From assembly GCF_964204645.1 (NCBI RefSeq), contig NC_134029.1, forward strand, positions 12,764,850 through 12,828,849: a stretch of DNA of 64,000 nucleotides, in the 5' to 3' direction. The DNA is from Tubulanus polymorphus (lineage: Eukaryota > Nemertea > Palaeonemertea > Tubulaniformes > Tubulanidae). Below, piece after piece: positions 28,989 through 42,909 of this stretch (within the stretch, counting starts at the first letter, position 1; the number at the start of each line of letters is the position of its first letter). The translations under genes were made by a program, and so were the position numbers. The notes beneath the pieces are model-generated. The model worked only from the letters and a program-made list of their open reading frames with translations, did not search any database and was not told the origin of the DNA.

Positions 28989-30607
28989 GAAGATTCTGTA
29001 CCTCTCAAGCCAAGCAAGTCAGAATTCTATGTCTGAAATGTTACCCTCTGGACGACTGTCGGATTAATGAAAGACAGATGCCGTGAAATAATTTCATGGC
29101 TTAACCTTTTCAGTGCGTCTACACCGAAAGGGTAAAAGAATGCAAATATAGGTTTGAAATACATACGATTAAGTATAGGATCGTGATATTTTGTCATTGA
29201 TTTTAGGGTGACCCGAATTTTGAGTCATATTAGTAGCTAACAAATTAACATACTACTTAGGAAGCATCTCTATAATTTCATACAGTTTTACAATGATAAT
29301 AACTTTTATCCCTTGTTCCACTTCAGATTCTTTCCTCATTATGGATTCAACAATATCGAATATCAAAATTAATTTGACAACAAGATACATGCATTTATTA
29401 TTAACTATATGAGAAAATAAATACAAGAAATAATTAACATACAACGGATGGCAAAATTTAGCAGGTGAATGATTCTTATGTACATGCATGTCTATGAAAA
29501 AGTTTGAGCTCGTTTCAAAGCTAGCAGAAAATTCACTATTTATTGAACTCAGAGGTTGATCACATGTATGAATATACAGACAGCTGTCATATGAAAACAG
29601 ATGATAAGACTTAATGCGGCATATTAGATATTCTGTAATATACGGTTTTCAATCATTCTCTCACTACGCTCTTCAAGCTGATGTTGAATCTTCTTGGAAA
29701 AATTTGACTTCGTGAAATGTGCTGAAAGATAAAATAAGAAACACGAAATTCACAAGAGTGTTAAGTGTTAAGCACAAAAAGACTAGGATATAGCAGAACC
29801 TGTAAACATGTTTGAATGAACTGGGGAAAAAGTTTTGTTGTATCCACTGGTTGATATCCATTTTAAATGGGAAAATTTGTAAACTTCACCTAAACCAGCT
29901 ATCAATGGTGACCCCTGACCCCCACCTTATGATAGACACTCCTTAAATTAAAAAACCTGACGATTCCTGAACAAATAGTTTAAAAAAAGACCAATGGTCT
30001 TGTAGCTCAAATGACCATTAACTTATAGGCCTACACAGTTAGACTTGTGGTCATACTGGGTTTATGGATTAGACAGGGCAGGTGGTTAGTCAGCAAGAGG
30101 GAGATCCATATAGCCTAGCCATTGCCTTTCAATCCTTCAAAGGAGCAATCAAAATCAAATGGCAACACTGCTTCAATATAGTCATATTCATTTTATTAGA
30201 AAATAATATTTATATGGAAGATACGATGGTAGGCTTGACCTATTTATATTAGATTGACAGTTAAGTATGTTTTTTTTTACGATATATAAATTGAAATGTA
30301 TTTTTTGAAATTTGATAATTTTCTGCTTTGATGAATCGAGGCGATCGTTGTTAGATCTTATTCTATTCTCGGCGATAAGGTAAAACAATGTTTAAGATCA
30401 ATACAGTGAAAATTGCGTTGCATTGGTAAATCACATTGTAGTTTGGTATCCTATTGTACGTCCTGCGCTAACATCTCACTCTGGTCAATATATTTGGATC
30501 TTTTTGTCTAATGTCAACCATATTCATAGAAAATCTTTTTTCAATGATTTTCATGAAAATGCATCAAGAGTTATAGAATTCAAACTAGAAATTCAAGATC
30601 GCTGCCC
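28989..30607. other. Non-coding host-like DNA
   Basis: No protein family, RNA gene or repeat recognised; the small ORFs at 29253-29489 and 29673-29861 lack signatures. Confidence 0.45.
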
Positions 30608-30723
<116 letters not shown>

Positions 30724-30887
30724 TCTATCGATTTGTTGAATGTGCGAGGACAGTGGGTCCAGACAACAGCGATGTTATGCAATGATGTTGTAAACAGATT
30801 TCAGAGATCAGGTCACCAGTTTTATAAGACACTTTTATGGTCTGTTCTTCAAGTGTGCAACAATCTAAACTCGCAAGATGCAAGAGC

Positions 30888-31125
30888 TAAGAATTTTCCC
30901 ACCAAAAACAGTTTTTAGAGAAATTTTAATGAATTTGACCAATCATCTACAGAGGTTTGACATGTCTTCAATCGCATCAATTATACATCGTTTAGGCTGA
31001 GAACCAATGAAACAAGAGCTCACATTTAAAAAAAACGTACCGTGATTTTACAATTGGTTCAATGCTAACTACACTATCGCTAACAAAGGTACACTATCGC
31101 TAACAAAGGTAAACCAATAACAAGA
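30888..31125. repeat. Dispersed repeat fragment (also at 36034 and 53310)
   Basis: Contains GCTAAGAATTTTCCC...TGTCTTCAATCGCATC...GACAAAGGTAAACC-like sequence shared with the right part of the hAT-like element. Here a 19-base stretch is repeated in tandem (ACACTATCGCTAACAAAGGT). From here to 31740 nothing else is recognised except (TA)n at 31656-31672. Confidence 0.65.
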
Positions 31126-32039
31126 GGTCCATGGACCTTCATGGGACTTCATCAAAATAATCGGAAGTTCCAGTTTGGGAAAAGGGAGAAGTCCCGCCTA
31201 GCTGGGCAGGCTTGATCAATGTATCTAAACATATCAATTACAATTACATGTATAACAAATATAAATGTCACCACTTGTGCTGAAGTGTAATTTAGAATTC
31301 AATACTGTCTTGATTTAAAAATTTATGCTTGTTTTCTGGGTTTATTTTCTTAAAGATCGGCATGTGCTGAAACTTTTCGCAGGTAATTCCTTTTGAGGTT
31401 TATGTTTGATGCTCTATCCAACTATTCCAGTTTCAAACTGCACATCACTGAATACCTCTTAAAAGCAGATGAATAACAGCCACAGCAAAAACTTCACGGA
31501 GAAGGCAAAAAATGGTTGTCAAATTTAATCCAACTTGATTGAAAATATTTTCAAAAATACTGCCATATAAAATCTCTCAATGAAAAATAAACATTACATA
31601 AAGGCCTGATTACAATTTATTATTTGTCATTAAAAACAGTTATTAATGTAACGATATATATATATATATAAAAAATTTTACTTAAAGACCTGTTTATAAG
31701 TTACAAGAGGCCCATTGGCCTTGAAGCATTAGTAGCTTATACTATTAGGGCGATTACGAGCAAAGCGATACAGAATATACAAACTTTTCGAAGAATTAAT
31801 TGCTTCAGGGGCAGGCAGAGAATGAGTACGATGCATTTTTCAAACTCAATTTTGCGAAGAAAATAGAATTTGAAAACAGGTGGTATTCGGTACCATTACC
31901 GTGGTGACCAGACCACCTGCCGTTGAAAGATAACATTGCCCCATGTCAGTCGAGATTGAAGCAGGTCATGCATCGTTTGTGTAAATTAAATTCAACAGGA
32001 CAGTACCGAGCGGTAATGAAAGACAAGGAGCCTATCGGC

Positions 32040-32407
32040 TAATATAGCTCTGCTGTGTGATTTGAAGAAATAGAAGCTGATACCTAGGGGTGCCCCCTTG
32101 TGGCCAAATCCAAAAAGGGCTCTGTACTTTGTAGGTATTGGTCCATATTGGAACATTCATACCACATTTGGACTTGATCTGATTTAAACTGTAGGACTAG
32201 TAGCGACTTGAAGAAATAGAAACTCCACACCCAAGGGCGGCCCTGGGGGACGAATAAAAAAAATGGCTCTTTAACTTGATAGGCCTAGGTCCCTAGAACA
32301 CTCATACTAAATTGATCTGAAACTGTAGGACTAGTAGCGAATTGAAGCAAAAAATGACGGACGGACGGACAGACGACGACGGATAATCCCCATAACCCTT
32401 CGGGGGT
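32040..32407. repeat. Dispersed invertebrate repeat fragment
   Basis: Two related units with TAGGACTAGTAGCGA...TTGAAG and a GACGGACGGACGGACAGACG tract, ending CCCCATAACCCTTCGGGGG, a small hairpin. It breaks the BEL/Pao pol frame. The leading ACAAGAGGCCCATTGGCC fragment lies apart at 31703. Confidence 0.6.
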
Positions 32408-34686
32408 AAAAACATCAAGAAACAATACGTGTCCGAAACTGGAAGCAGTTTCGAGGAGAGCAGATGCGACAGCTATTTCATTCCACACTTTCCGGTATTG
32501 CGTGACAGCGGAAACGACCTCGGTCCAAATCATTTTCGACGCGAGCTGTGTCGAGCCATTTCTCAACGGGTGCCTTTACGAAGGTCCTAATTTAACTACA
32601 GACTTAACCGATTTACTGCATAGGTTCAGAAGAAATTGGCCTAATTGCGGACATTGAGCGGGCGTTCCTCTTGATATGGTTGTTGAACGAATATGTTCAA
32701 TTCCTATGGTACAAAGACAACGATCTGAAAAAACCAATCGTACCCTACCGATGCAATAAGGTCATTTTTGGAAATGTCAGCAGCCCCTTCGCGCTGAGAA
32801 TAACCCTGCAGACTCACTTACAATCATACGCTGGCTGTGCGATAGCGAGAGACCTTGCTGAAAAACTGTATGTGGACAATTTACTGACATGCGTAGAAAA
32901 TGAACAAGAAGTGGCGAATTACTAAAACCAATCAAAACGATTGATGGCCGACGGGGGCCTTTACAATACGCCAACAATGGGCCAGTAACTCGAAATCGAT
33001 GGCCGAGGCCATACAGCAAGATGGATGCCTGACACGATCGAAAACATTTCATTTTAGGTTTGAAATGGGATACGCAGGCGGATCGCATCGCATTAGCGCA
33101 GAAACCGAGAGGGCTAGGGTCTGATTGAAGCAAACCGGGCACCTTTGTGGTTTTCTGCGACGCATGCCAAAAAGTTGCGATAAGGTGTATCCTGTACGCA
33201 GTACAGGACGGTATCGTGCGATTACAAAAACAAAATCATCTCTTAAAAACAGCTCAACCATCACACGGTGCGGAGACTCGGACTCCAAGCGATGGTTCTG
33301 GGTGCCACGTATGGGAGCGCGCTAGCAGAAACTTATACGGATGTTTTCGAAACAACGAACAGCAACGAGCAAGTGCTCTAGTGTGCATTGCATTTAAGAA
33401 ACGTTACGCGCAGGACGTAGTCACAGCTGCTGACCTAAAAGCAGCTGAAGTGCTCTAGATTCAAGATGCACAAAATAAACATTGCAGCGACGCACTGCAA
33501 TACCTTCGCCGAAAGCGCACGTCGGCACCTGCGATTGTGGGTCAGCTCCGTCTGTTTTTAGACGTCAGACGCCTCATACGGGGCGCCGGGAGGCTCTAGA
33601 AGGCTAATGTAAACGGGGACCAGAGAAGGCCACTGCTGATCCCAAACCACAGTCGTTTAGCCGAGCACGTCATTTTGCATTGACACCGCAAAGTTTTCCA
33701 TTACAGAATAGGTTTGACAATGAATAAAATTCGAATGAGATACTGGATTACTACACTAAGATCGAGAATAAAAAAGTTATTGCGCGGGTGCGTCACGTGC
33801 AAAAAACTGCATGGTAGAAACTACCAGCCGCCTATAACGCCCCCGTTTCCAGATTTCAGGCTGAACTACCACACACCGTTTTCGGCGACAGCCATGGATT
33901 TTACCGGCCAATTACACATTATAAACAGATAGAAAGTTGTAAAACGATACATTTGCCAATTCACGTGTTGTACGACACGTGCAATACACCTTGAACTGAT
34001 AACTGATATGACCGTGGAGAGCCTTCAGACTCTTCTGTTCGGCACAATCGGCTCCTAAATTGTTTTACTCAGATAATGCCAAGACCTTCACAAGCGGAGA
34101 AGTCGAAATCAAACGCTTGCACAGAATGGCCACGCATGATGCAATGTTAAAACTATACACCGAGAAACGCATCAATTTTAGGTACCCGCCAGCACAGGCA
34201 CCCTGGATTTCTGGCATCCACAAAAGATGCATCGGCATCATAACATCGGCGATAAAGAAAGTGCGCGGAAAAAGTATGGTCCAGCAAGAATAAGAAACTT
34301 TACTGAAGGAAATTCAAAGTGAAGTGAACAATAGACCGATCACGTACATAAATACCAACATAAATGAGCTGGAGCCACTGTCACCGAATAAGATAATTTA
34401 CTGCCGAGATATTGAGATCGTTCCGGACAGAGGTTCGGACAGTGACGACCAATGGCATGCTGCTGAAGCCACATCGACAGGCTCCGCAACCTCGCACGGC
34501 ACTGCACTCAAATTTTAGCAAATTTCCGAAATCAGTTCAAAAGTGAATACCTTGTGATGTTGTGTCAAATACATGCGTCACAACAAAAAAGGAAGAATGT
34601 CAACCCGAGCGAGGTAAAAATCGGTGATGTGGTTCTAATCCACGACAACATCAATCTGCGATGCAAATGGAAGATGGGTGTAGTAA

Positions 34687-36413
34687 CAGAGCTGCCAACC
34701 CCTGGAAATTGTTTTGAGGGACAGTGATCCCCATTTTATGGGACAGCCATCAATTTTCAGGGACATCTAAAAATTTCAGCATTTCAGCTTTTTAACTTAA
34801 AATCAAGCACTTATCTTGTACCCAGGTGTAGAGAACTGCATCATGAATGAATGTTGAATGAAATTCAGACAGGAAATCTAACTCAATGCATGGAGAAATT
34901 AAGTACTGACTGCTAGCAACACAGTGTTCACTTGCCATATTCAATCATTCCTGAGTACCCTCTGCTAGTGCCACATCGTTCACTTGCCATATTATATCAT
35001 GCCTAGCGTACTGACTGCTAGCGCCATAGTGAACACTTGCCTTATCATATTCACTTGCGGCGTATATCGATTACACTGCTAGCGAAAATAAATTGCCCAT
35101 GGGCAATGTGTGGTTTACCTTGAAAGCTAGAGGTTGTTTGGGGTAAGGGCATTGCTTGAAAAATTAATCTTGTACATATTGATGGTGACAAATAAACTAC
35201 TATACTATACTATACTATACTATTTTGTAGTCAAATAAGACCAAAAATATACCATTGTTTACGGTCCACGTCCAAAATTTCGTAGGGTACAGGTAGGCGC
35301 GGGAAACTATTTTATATTTTCAAAGAAATATTCAAAAAATATGAAAAAATATTCAAATAAAATTCATATGATGTCACATCACATATCAGAGGGTGGCTGA
35401 ATATTTAGTCTTGGAAACCTCTTCCAATGTATGGCCGCGGAATCTAAACTGGCTAAGTAAGAAATCGGCGTTTCAGATCGTTTTGAATCCTTGAATTTAC
35501 TACTACAATATTCAGACCTCGACCTATAGCTATAGTTTGCTGCTTAGTATTTTCAGGTCACAAGAAATTACAATTTATTATAAATTATATCAAACAGAAA
35601 ACACAGCGCTCATCTTCTGCTGATGAAATGTCAAACGCGCCAGCAAGCAAGCAGCGTTACAGTATCACTATAGTAGTGTATAACTGTACGACTGAGCGTG
35701 TGTTTGTGTGTGCAACAGACTATAGCACTCCGCGCGCACGTGGAGGCCTCGTGTAAGTGAATGTTTTCGATGTCAATCAAAACAATCACCGGGTATTAAA
35801 ATGAAACAATACCTATGGCGGATAATAATTACATTCTCACCAGCAATGAGCATTTGCAATTCGCAAGTATACGGCATCTAACATGCCTAGTCCAATGAAA
35901 CGTTTGCCATTCTATGGCTTTCCCATTATTTTAGTAGCGCTGGAATTCCCCGTATATCCCAAAAACAGCCAATCACATTCGCTCATAGAGACGACGCCCC
36001 CCAATCGAGGTCATTGCAATTTTATACGTGAGAGCTAAGAATTTTCCCGCCAAAAACAGTTTTTCGTAGAATTTTAACAATGTTGACCATGTCATTGACG
36101 GAGGTTCGTCATGTCTTCAATCGCATCGATTATACGTCGTTTAAGCCGAGAGCCAATGAAACAAATGCTCACATAAAAAAAGGACCGCGATTTTACATGA
36201 ATTGGCTCAATGCCAACTTCATATCGCTGACAAAGGTAAACCAAAAAGTCAACTTTCCATTGAAAACATTGAAATTAATATAAACCATCACAATTTCCGT
36301 GACAAAAGCTAATTGTTTAATAATCCGGAACATTTTAATGCTTCCCGGGACAGCGGGACTAACGATGAAATTCCATGAGCGTCCTGCAAAACGCGGGACA
36401 GTTGGCAGCTCTG
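34687..36413. mobile_element. hAT-like non-autonomous element, 1.73 kb
   Basis: Both ends carry CAGAGCTGCCAAC as inverted repeats (34687 rightward; 36413 leftward). It lies inside the BEL/Pao tail: the codons before it (GVVTE) and after it belong to the same retrotransposon. The interior has no transposase. From about 35085 to 36250 it is closely similar to 52370-53530. It contains an ACTAT microsatellite at 35200-35224. Confidence 0.7.
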
Positions 36414-36688
36414 ATGTAATCGTAGAAACCCCCAGGAACAGTCAGCCACTGTCAAAACGGTCAACAGTACGACACGAAGACCGATCGCAAGATTGGCACC
36501 TCTCGGTCATTGCGTGGAAGATCAGGGGGATAAGGGAAATGCAAAAAATTTGGCTATACCAAAAACCATTAAAACCAAAATCGTACCTCCTAACGCCGGG
36601 CTGCATGTGCAGCTAGTACGAAAATGCGTAGCGTCGAGCTCAGACTCTGATGGATATCAAGTGAAGATAATGTAGTCAGACTAGATCA

Positions 36689-37023
36689 TGTTGACTGTAT
36701 TAATTAGTTTAGGAATATACTTGTAAGCATTAAGCATCGAATTGTTTGGCTGGGTTCGCACATGTGGTAGTTATATGTCATTTTTCTAACTTGAGAATTA
36801 TTCTAGAAACAATTAATTTTCCCAGCCGGGAATGTCGAGAATATCTCACGACTCCTCGGTCTCACGCTTGTACGCTACAATATTTAGATAAGGTTATTTG
36901 GACATGTGTGACCCAGCAACCAGCCAGACTGTTTCTAAATGCTGAATAAATCTCTTCGGTTGTAGTATAGAATTCACAGCGTTCGGTTCAGTTATTCTCG
37001 TTCGGGTGTCACCCGCTGCTACA
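36689..37023 (+). repeat. Probable BEL/Pao 3' LTR
   Basis: Begins TGTTGACTG and ends GCTGCTACA, with an AATAAA signal near 36944. It directly follows the last recognisable pol-derived sequence. The matching 5' LTR was not found in the window. 37024-37210 holds nothing recognisable. Confidence 0.5.
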
Positions 37024-37210
37024 TCTCCGGGCCTTGGACCCGTGATTTCCACTCAGAACGATATTTCTGAATGTAAAATAATCTGATGCACAGCCAATAG
37101 GTAGATCAACCGGACAAACGTACGCATCAAAACGGATTTAAAGGTTACTCGTCATCACTAGCAAAGTATGAATAAGCTTGGACATTTTAACTAACTTGTA
37201 CAACTAATTC

Positions 37211-38997
37211 TATGGTCCAGCAAAATAAACATTGAACCAGGCTCTCTCAATCTTTAGGTTATTTGACGCTGTTTTGTTTGAGAGCTGCAAACGCTGATAC
37301 AGCGAGTGTAGTACACACAAAATGAGGAGCATGCGCACTGCAAACAAGATTGCGGAAATTCTCTAGTGAAAAATCGCGTCCCAGGCAACCATCGCGGCCA
37401 AACATACTGATCATAAACATACAATTGTTTAAAAATCCATAGCAGCAAAAACAGTACAAATCTCATTTCTAATGAGTAACATATATTTATTAGAGAACAT
37501 TTTCGGGAGTTACATTATCCCCTCTTCAGGCATAGCGCAAGTGATTGAATTTACATATCATACTGGTATTTATATAGAATAAGACAAAGCTAATTACAAT
37601 GCAATTGTTTATCGGCACTTTATAGAGGATAAATCATGAATATGTACAAAAAAATATGTATAATATTTGGAAATTATTGCCAGTTTCAATGTTGCGCCAT
37701 TCTCGCATGATTTTCAACAACACGGACGTAACATGTGGTAAATCATGACTACCTACCACCCCTCATTATCGTTCCAAAACCAAACGTTCCGCACTGACTA
37801 CAAATTAGTGATTTAATTTTAGAAATGGCCATAATTTTAACTTAAGTTGTATACCCTTATTATCTTTGAATTGTGATTGCTATAATGTTTTTGTAAACAG
37901 CCATTAAGCCTCAATGTTTCGTCTGTAATTCACTGCAATAGTTATGTAACTACGCATATTTAGATGTTTTTGACTGCTGTATTCTCAATCGGGACAGTTC
38001 CTCACAAGCTTCTTTGCTGAATTATCATTTATTAACATCGCCATATCACATCATCTAGTTATATTGTACCTTGAAACACTAACAGCTGAAATAATTGAAA
38101 TTCAATGGTCCAGCAAAATAAACATTGAACCAGGCTCTCTCAATCTTTAGGTTATTTGACGCTGTTTTGTTTGAGAGCTGCAAACGCTGATACAGCGAGT
38201 GTAGTACACACAAAATGAGGAGCATGCGCACTGCAAACAAGATTGCGGAAATTCTCTAGTGAAAAATCGCGTCCCAGGCAACCATCGCGGCCAAACATAC
38301 TGATCATAAACATGGAATTGTTTAAAAATCCATAGCAGCAAAAACAGTACAAATCTCATTTCTAATGAGTAACATATATTTATTATAGAGAACATTTTCG
38401 GGAGTTACATTATCCCCTCTTCAGGCATAGCGCAAGTGATTGAATTTACATACCATACTGGTATTTATATAGAATAAGACAAAGCTAATTACAATGCAAT
38501 TGTTTATCGGCACTTTATAGAGGATAAATCATGAATATGTACAAAAAAATATGTATGATATTTGGAAATTATTGCCAGTTTCAATGTTGCGCCATTCTCG
38601 CATGATTTTCAACAACACGGACGTAACATGTGGTAAATCATGACTACCTACCACCCCTCATTATCGTTCCAAAACCAAACGTTCCGCACTGACTACAAAT
38701 TAGTGATATAATTTTAGAAATGGCCATAATTTTAACTTAAGTTGTATACCCTTATTATCTTTAAATTGTGATTGCTATAATGTTTTTGTAAACAGCCATT
38801 AAGCTTCAATGTTTCGTCTGTAATTCACTGCAATAGTTATGTAACTACGCATATTTAGATGTTTTTGACTGCTGTATTCTCAATCGGGACAGTTCCTCAC
38901 AAGCTTCTTTGCTGAATTATCATTTATTAACATCGCCATATCACATCATCTAGTTATATTGTACCTTGAAACACTAACAGCTGAAATAATTGAAATT
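37211..38997. repeat. Tandem duplication, two units of about 0.89 kb
   Basis: 37211-38104 and 38105-38997 are nearly identical (a handful of substitutions and a 2-base indel). Each starts GGTCCAGCAAAATAAACATTG and ends ACAGCTGAAATAATTGAAATTC. The minus-strand ORFs in the first 250 bases of each unit are the same and short, without a known family. Each unit contains CCTGAAGAGGGGATAATG-type sequence on the minus strand, common in dispersed invertebrate repeats. Confidence 0.9.
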
Positions 38998-40694
38998 CAA
39001 GTACAATTTCCAATATTGAAAATTCAAAAGGTGGCAATGTTTTTTTCTGCTGCTTCACGTAAACCCTGCGCAGTGGCGCAACTGCGCAGAGTGGGGCCAA
39101 TACGTCAAGTCTCATACAAGTGATTTTATTGAGTGATTTCTATGTATATTGAATTAATAACAAATTTATTAGATAGTGTCAGATATGTGAATATAATGTT
39201 ACAAAATACATAAATAATTGTACATTTGCATATTATCTCCACTCTGGTATAGGAAATCAACCAATGTGGTTTGATTTCTTCCTGCTGTCATAAATAAACT
39301 TGATCATATTTAATTTCGATCGTATGTTGTTTATTTAGGTTTATCTAGAGTGGGTGTTTACGGACGGTGAAAATTGTTAGGATCGGAACAGATTCGTCAG
39401 TGAGTGAGGATTCACTGTGGAGACTGCAGTCGCTTTGTGCGAATCTCCTTCACCTTAATTACAGATTCTCTTGCAGGAGCGATAGATAATTAAAGCATTC
39501 CAGGGTTCATAGTTATCAGGCCTTGGTAAAAATCAAGACCTATCATCACCTTTGAAAAGTGAAAATCAATACTTTTTTTTATCAAATACGCAAACCATCA
39601 ACAACTTTCACGCTGAAACTTGAGTCCTATATGGGCCTGTTTTTGTCACAGTAAATTTCTTGCTCACATTTTTATAACTACGATATACCGGTAGATATAG
39701 ACACTGTTATCAAAAATTTGCCAGTCTCCATAAACGAAGGATGAGACTCATGTGGATTGTGTGTATGTTGTTGGATTAATAGACCTAAAAAAAACTTATT
39801 CTGAAAAAATGTTTTGAGGATTAATTACATTTTTTTCAGTGACATTTTTATATGAAATATTCACTAAGATTTGGCCGAACATGCATCTAGAAGATTTCTT
39901 TTTTCAAAATCATCTTGGAGGAGGCCCCCTAAATCAATTCAACACTCCGTTTTATACTAATAGATTAAGCTCCGCAGAATCTAAAAACTAATTTATTGTA
40001 CTATTGAACGCCGCCTGGTGACCATACCTAAAACCCAATAACCTCGAAACACACCACAATTATAGAACATCTCATGGGCAACAATTTTGCAATGGATTGT
40101 GATAACAAAATATGCCTATGTATGAATACATGTAAAAGAAGGTACATTTTGAACATATGACAAGATAAAGCAGGGCCTAAATATTGCTTTAAATACATGC
40201 AAGTTAGACTAATTTTTAAAAAGTTTCATAAGGATGACCAGCAGAGCTACCCCCTTTGAAAATCAAGGATCAGCCCCTGCATATTGGGACTTAATATGAT
40301 GCAAGTGATTCCACACTAATCCAACTGTACTTTATCTGGAATTCACTGTATTAACTGTATTTTAATTTGCCCTAAACATTATTTATTTAGGCCCTACCTG
40401 CTGCAAACTCTCTGATATTTTCAGGTCTGTTCTTCAGAATGTCTCTAGAATAAAACAAGAAATTTCTCATTAGGACAGCCACAGTCATTGGTAGTAAACT
40501 ATTCATTATGTACATCTCAGCTTCTGTTGTGGTTATTATTGTTTAATACCTTCTTTTTTTGGGAAAAATTGTCATCGAGACAAATAAATATTATTTCTAT
40601 AAAATACAGAATAAATAAGTGATGATGATAGTTGAGCGTTACATGCATTTGCTGACAAAACCTTACAGTTATTGATCGTGGAACTTGAATAGGC
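38998..40694. other. Non-coding host-like DNA
   Basis: No gene found. A short CGCCNCCTGGTGNCCATA stretch near 40008 matches the dispersed repeat of 17.3 and 60.0 kb. Confidence 0.5.
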
Positions 40695-40886
40695 CTACAT
40701 GTTATCCAAAGATGTAGACTTCGCCAATTCAATCGATGCCGAATTTAATTTACTTTTCATGTGGCTTTTCAAAGCAGCTTCTCCCATGTTACTAACACTG
40801 AAACTTCGATGGCATATTTCACACCTGGCTTCCCTCATATCTTTACATTTATCGATCCATTGGCTATAATCGTCTCGCTTAAGCAA
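40695..40886 (-). pseudogene. C2HC/BED-like zinc-finger fragment (hAT-associated)
   Basis: 63 codons containing YSQWIDKC, then ARCEICHRSFSVSNMGEAAL and KSHMKSK. The CxxC...F.V..MG..AL.SH.K pattern is known to me from the N-terminus of hAT-related uncharacterised proteins in invertebrates. No downstream domain is visible; it is an isolated exon or remnant. Confidence 0.5.
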
Positions 40887-41049
40887 AAGAATCCTGAAAT
40901 CTACATTTTCCAGGCATTCTTATAATCAGTAGATTTTGAGAGCTAGTAATAATAATAGTAGCCCAGTACATGTAATCAGAATTAACTGTAATTGAATACC
41001 ACTAGATACAGTAGGCCTAGTAGCAGTTTGTCACCACTGCTAATTTCAA

Positions 41050-41690
41050 ACGAACAAGAGCCCCAAGGGGCACTATGGCAAGCCTGTCAGCTTTTCATAA
41101 AATGGCAAATGATGCATTCTGTGAGACGGTTCATTTGTCCTAATACACTCCCGGCGGTAGGCGGACTAGTCAATCCCAGGCTAATAATTTACACAATTCA
41201 ATCGTGTTTTCATAAGTAGCACAGACAGCGACTGGAGCTGGCAGGAACAAAAACCTCAGATAAATCTTTTCCCTTGGTCTTATTGATTTGAATGCGGAAT
41301 AGAATTGAATTTTATGAAATTTGCTCATTAAAACAAAATTGAATTGGATTTGCTGTTTTACTTTGTTCAATTAAGTAAAATTGACTTGGATTTGATATTT
41401 TTTGCAGAATAAAATTTGATTGAATTAGCAGTTTGAGCACATGGCTATTTAGCATATCAAGGTCATCCATCCATCCGAAAGCTATTTTTCCCTTTGCACT
41501 TTGCACAATAGTCAATGATATTTTCTGTAGTGCAAATAAAAATATTCCTCCCTAAAACCAAATCAACTAATGATTTCACAGAAATCGATATTGAAATACA
41601 ATTTATATCTTTAAAAAAAATCCGGAAGTAAAATGGTATACGATACCGCAGGTTCACGTGAACACCTGCTGATCAATGCGGCTAAGCCAA
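41050..41690. repeat. Divergent short relative of the 2.39-kb dispersed repeat
   Basis: Begins ACAAGAGCCCCAAGGGGCAC like the repeats at 17257 and 59885, and shares GCAGAATAAAATTTGATTGA...ATCAAGGTCAT and GGTTCACGTGAACACCTG with their middle part. The central and right parts are missing. Confidence 0.7.
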
Positions 41691-42719
41691 TCATAAGCCG
41701 CGATCACACAAGCATTTTTGCCCCGGAACAACTGTTCAAGCTTGATGGAAGTCAAAACCCGGTCTACACAAATTTTGTATAACCAAGATTTTGAGGGGTT
41801 TCGTCTTTGAAAGCCCATAACTACCGTACAAAGCGTCGGATCTTTGCGATATAATGTTCTTCCGGTGCAAATAGCATTGTTTTTCACATGTGTAATTTTG
41901 AACAGTTAAAGGTGCTGCATAAAAAAAACCTCAAATAAATCGAATTTTTGAAACTTTTTGGTAAATTTCTCAAAAAATATGAAACCCACGGCTTTCAACT
42001 TTGCGCACCTTCAAGAAAAACCAATTATGAAATATATTTTCGCTTAATCCGTTCAATTCGCCCATTAATAGTGATATTACAGGCTACTGAAATTGCATAA
42101 AAATGTGTTACAAATAGCTTTGAGTGTAGTGTATTAAGCATACGAATGATTATTGATCAGCCAGACCGTTGACATAGGCTCGCTAACGCCAGCCAAGAAT
42201 GATGGCTGTTTTAGTGTAGGAAGGTAGCCTGCACAATTATAGAAATACATTAATTAATATCGATCAGGGAGGTGAACAACGTTATAACCTTTTGGCTGGC
42301 AGTAAACTATTATTATGAGGCACGTTATGAGGACGCAGGTCTTCGTTCTGTAGTGAAATAACAAAGGGTGGCCAAAACGAAGGACAGGGAGCGCGAGGGG
42401 GTGTCCCCCTGTTATGGGAGATTTTGAATTTTTTGTGCTTCTCGGATGCGATTTTAGGCACACTGGGACAGCTAATCATGGTAGACATTTATATAAACGT
42501 AGACAAAAACCTTAAAAAATATTCCAGTTTACGAGAAAATTTAATTCGGAATAGCAAGTATTTAGAGGTTGAATCAGTTGAATTTCATTTCAATTTGTTT
42601 TGTATACCGCGGCTACATTTCGATATGGTTTTACATAAACTGATGATGTTTAGATTAGAGTTCAAGGCCACCATGATGAAATGGAATATTAATTCATGTT
42701 AGCTAGGTGACACTAATAT
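41691..42719. other. Non-coding repeat-like DNA
   Basis: The minus-strand ORF 41654-41887 (with GRTLYRKDPTLCTVVMGFQR) looks like a recurring element in invertebrate repeats, not a gene I can name. No other feature. Confidence 0.4.
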
Positions 42720-42723
42720 TACT

Positions 42724-42868
42724 AATTAGGGTTTTCTGTTACATCACAGAAAACCCTATTGATATTCGCGTGTTTATTATGGTTTCTGCTGCTTTCGCAG
42801 AAACCCTCTTGTAATTCTGTTGATTATTATTAGGGTTTTCTGTTATTTCACAGAAAACCCTATTGATA
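42724..42868. repeat. Three tandem hairpins (GGGTTTTCTG...CAGAAAACCC)
   Basis: Perfect short palindromes at about 42728-42760, 42780-42806 and 42833-42866, each with a loop of 6-12 bases and separated by similar linkers ATTGATATYCGCGTG. Confidence 0.8.
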
Positions 42869-42909
42869 TCCGCGTGATTATTATTATTATTATTTTCTTC
42901 CACACTATT

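Larger units (their letters stand above)
31740..36688 (+). mobile_element. BEL/Pao LTR retrotransposon relic (pol), interrupted
   Basis: Degraded pol in order: FENRWYSVPLPW block (31870-31900); reverse transcriptase pieces with GCLYEGPNLTTDLTDLLHRF (32570-32640) and FLWYKDNDLKKPIVPYRC ... EKLYVDNLLTCV (32671-32925), whose YVDN is the BEL-type active-site box; RNase H remnants (33125-33460); integrase zinc-binding region YWITTLRSR...CVTCKKLHGR (33714-33932) and core SDNAKTF...APWISGIHKR (34060-34293); MNNRPITY block (34324-34390); and CKWKMGVVTE at 34665. Many frameshifts and stops. A dispersed repeat interrupts it at about 32040-32407 and a hAT-like element at 34687-36413. Confidence 0.85.

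Noticed and set aside
32285-33288. Minus-strand ORFs over the BEL/Pao relic.
   Set aside because: They are antisense shadows of the plus-strand pol sequence, whose motifs are clear.
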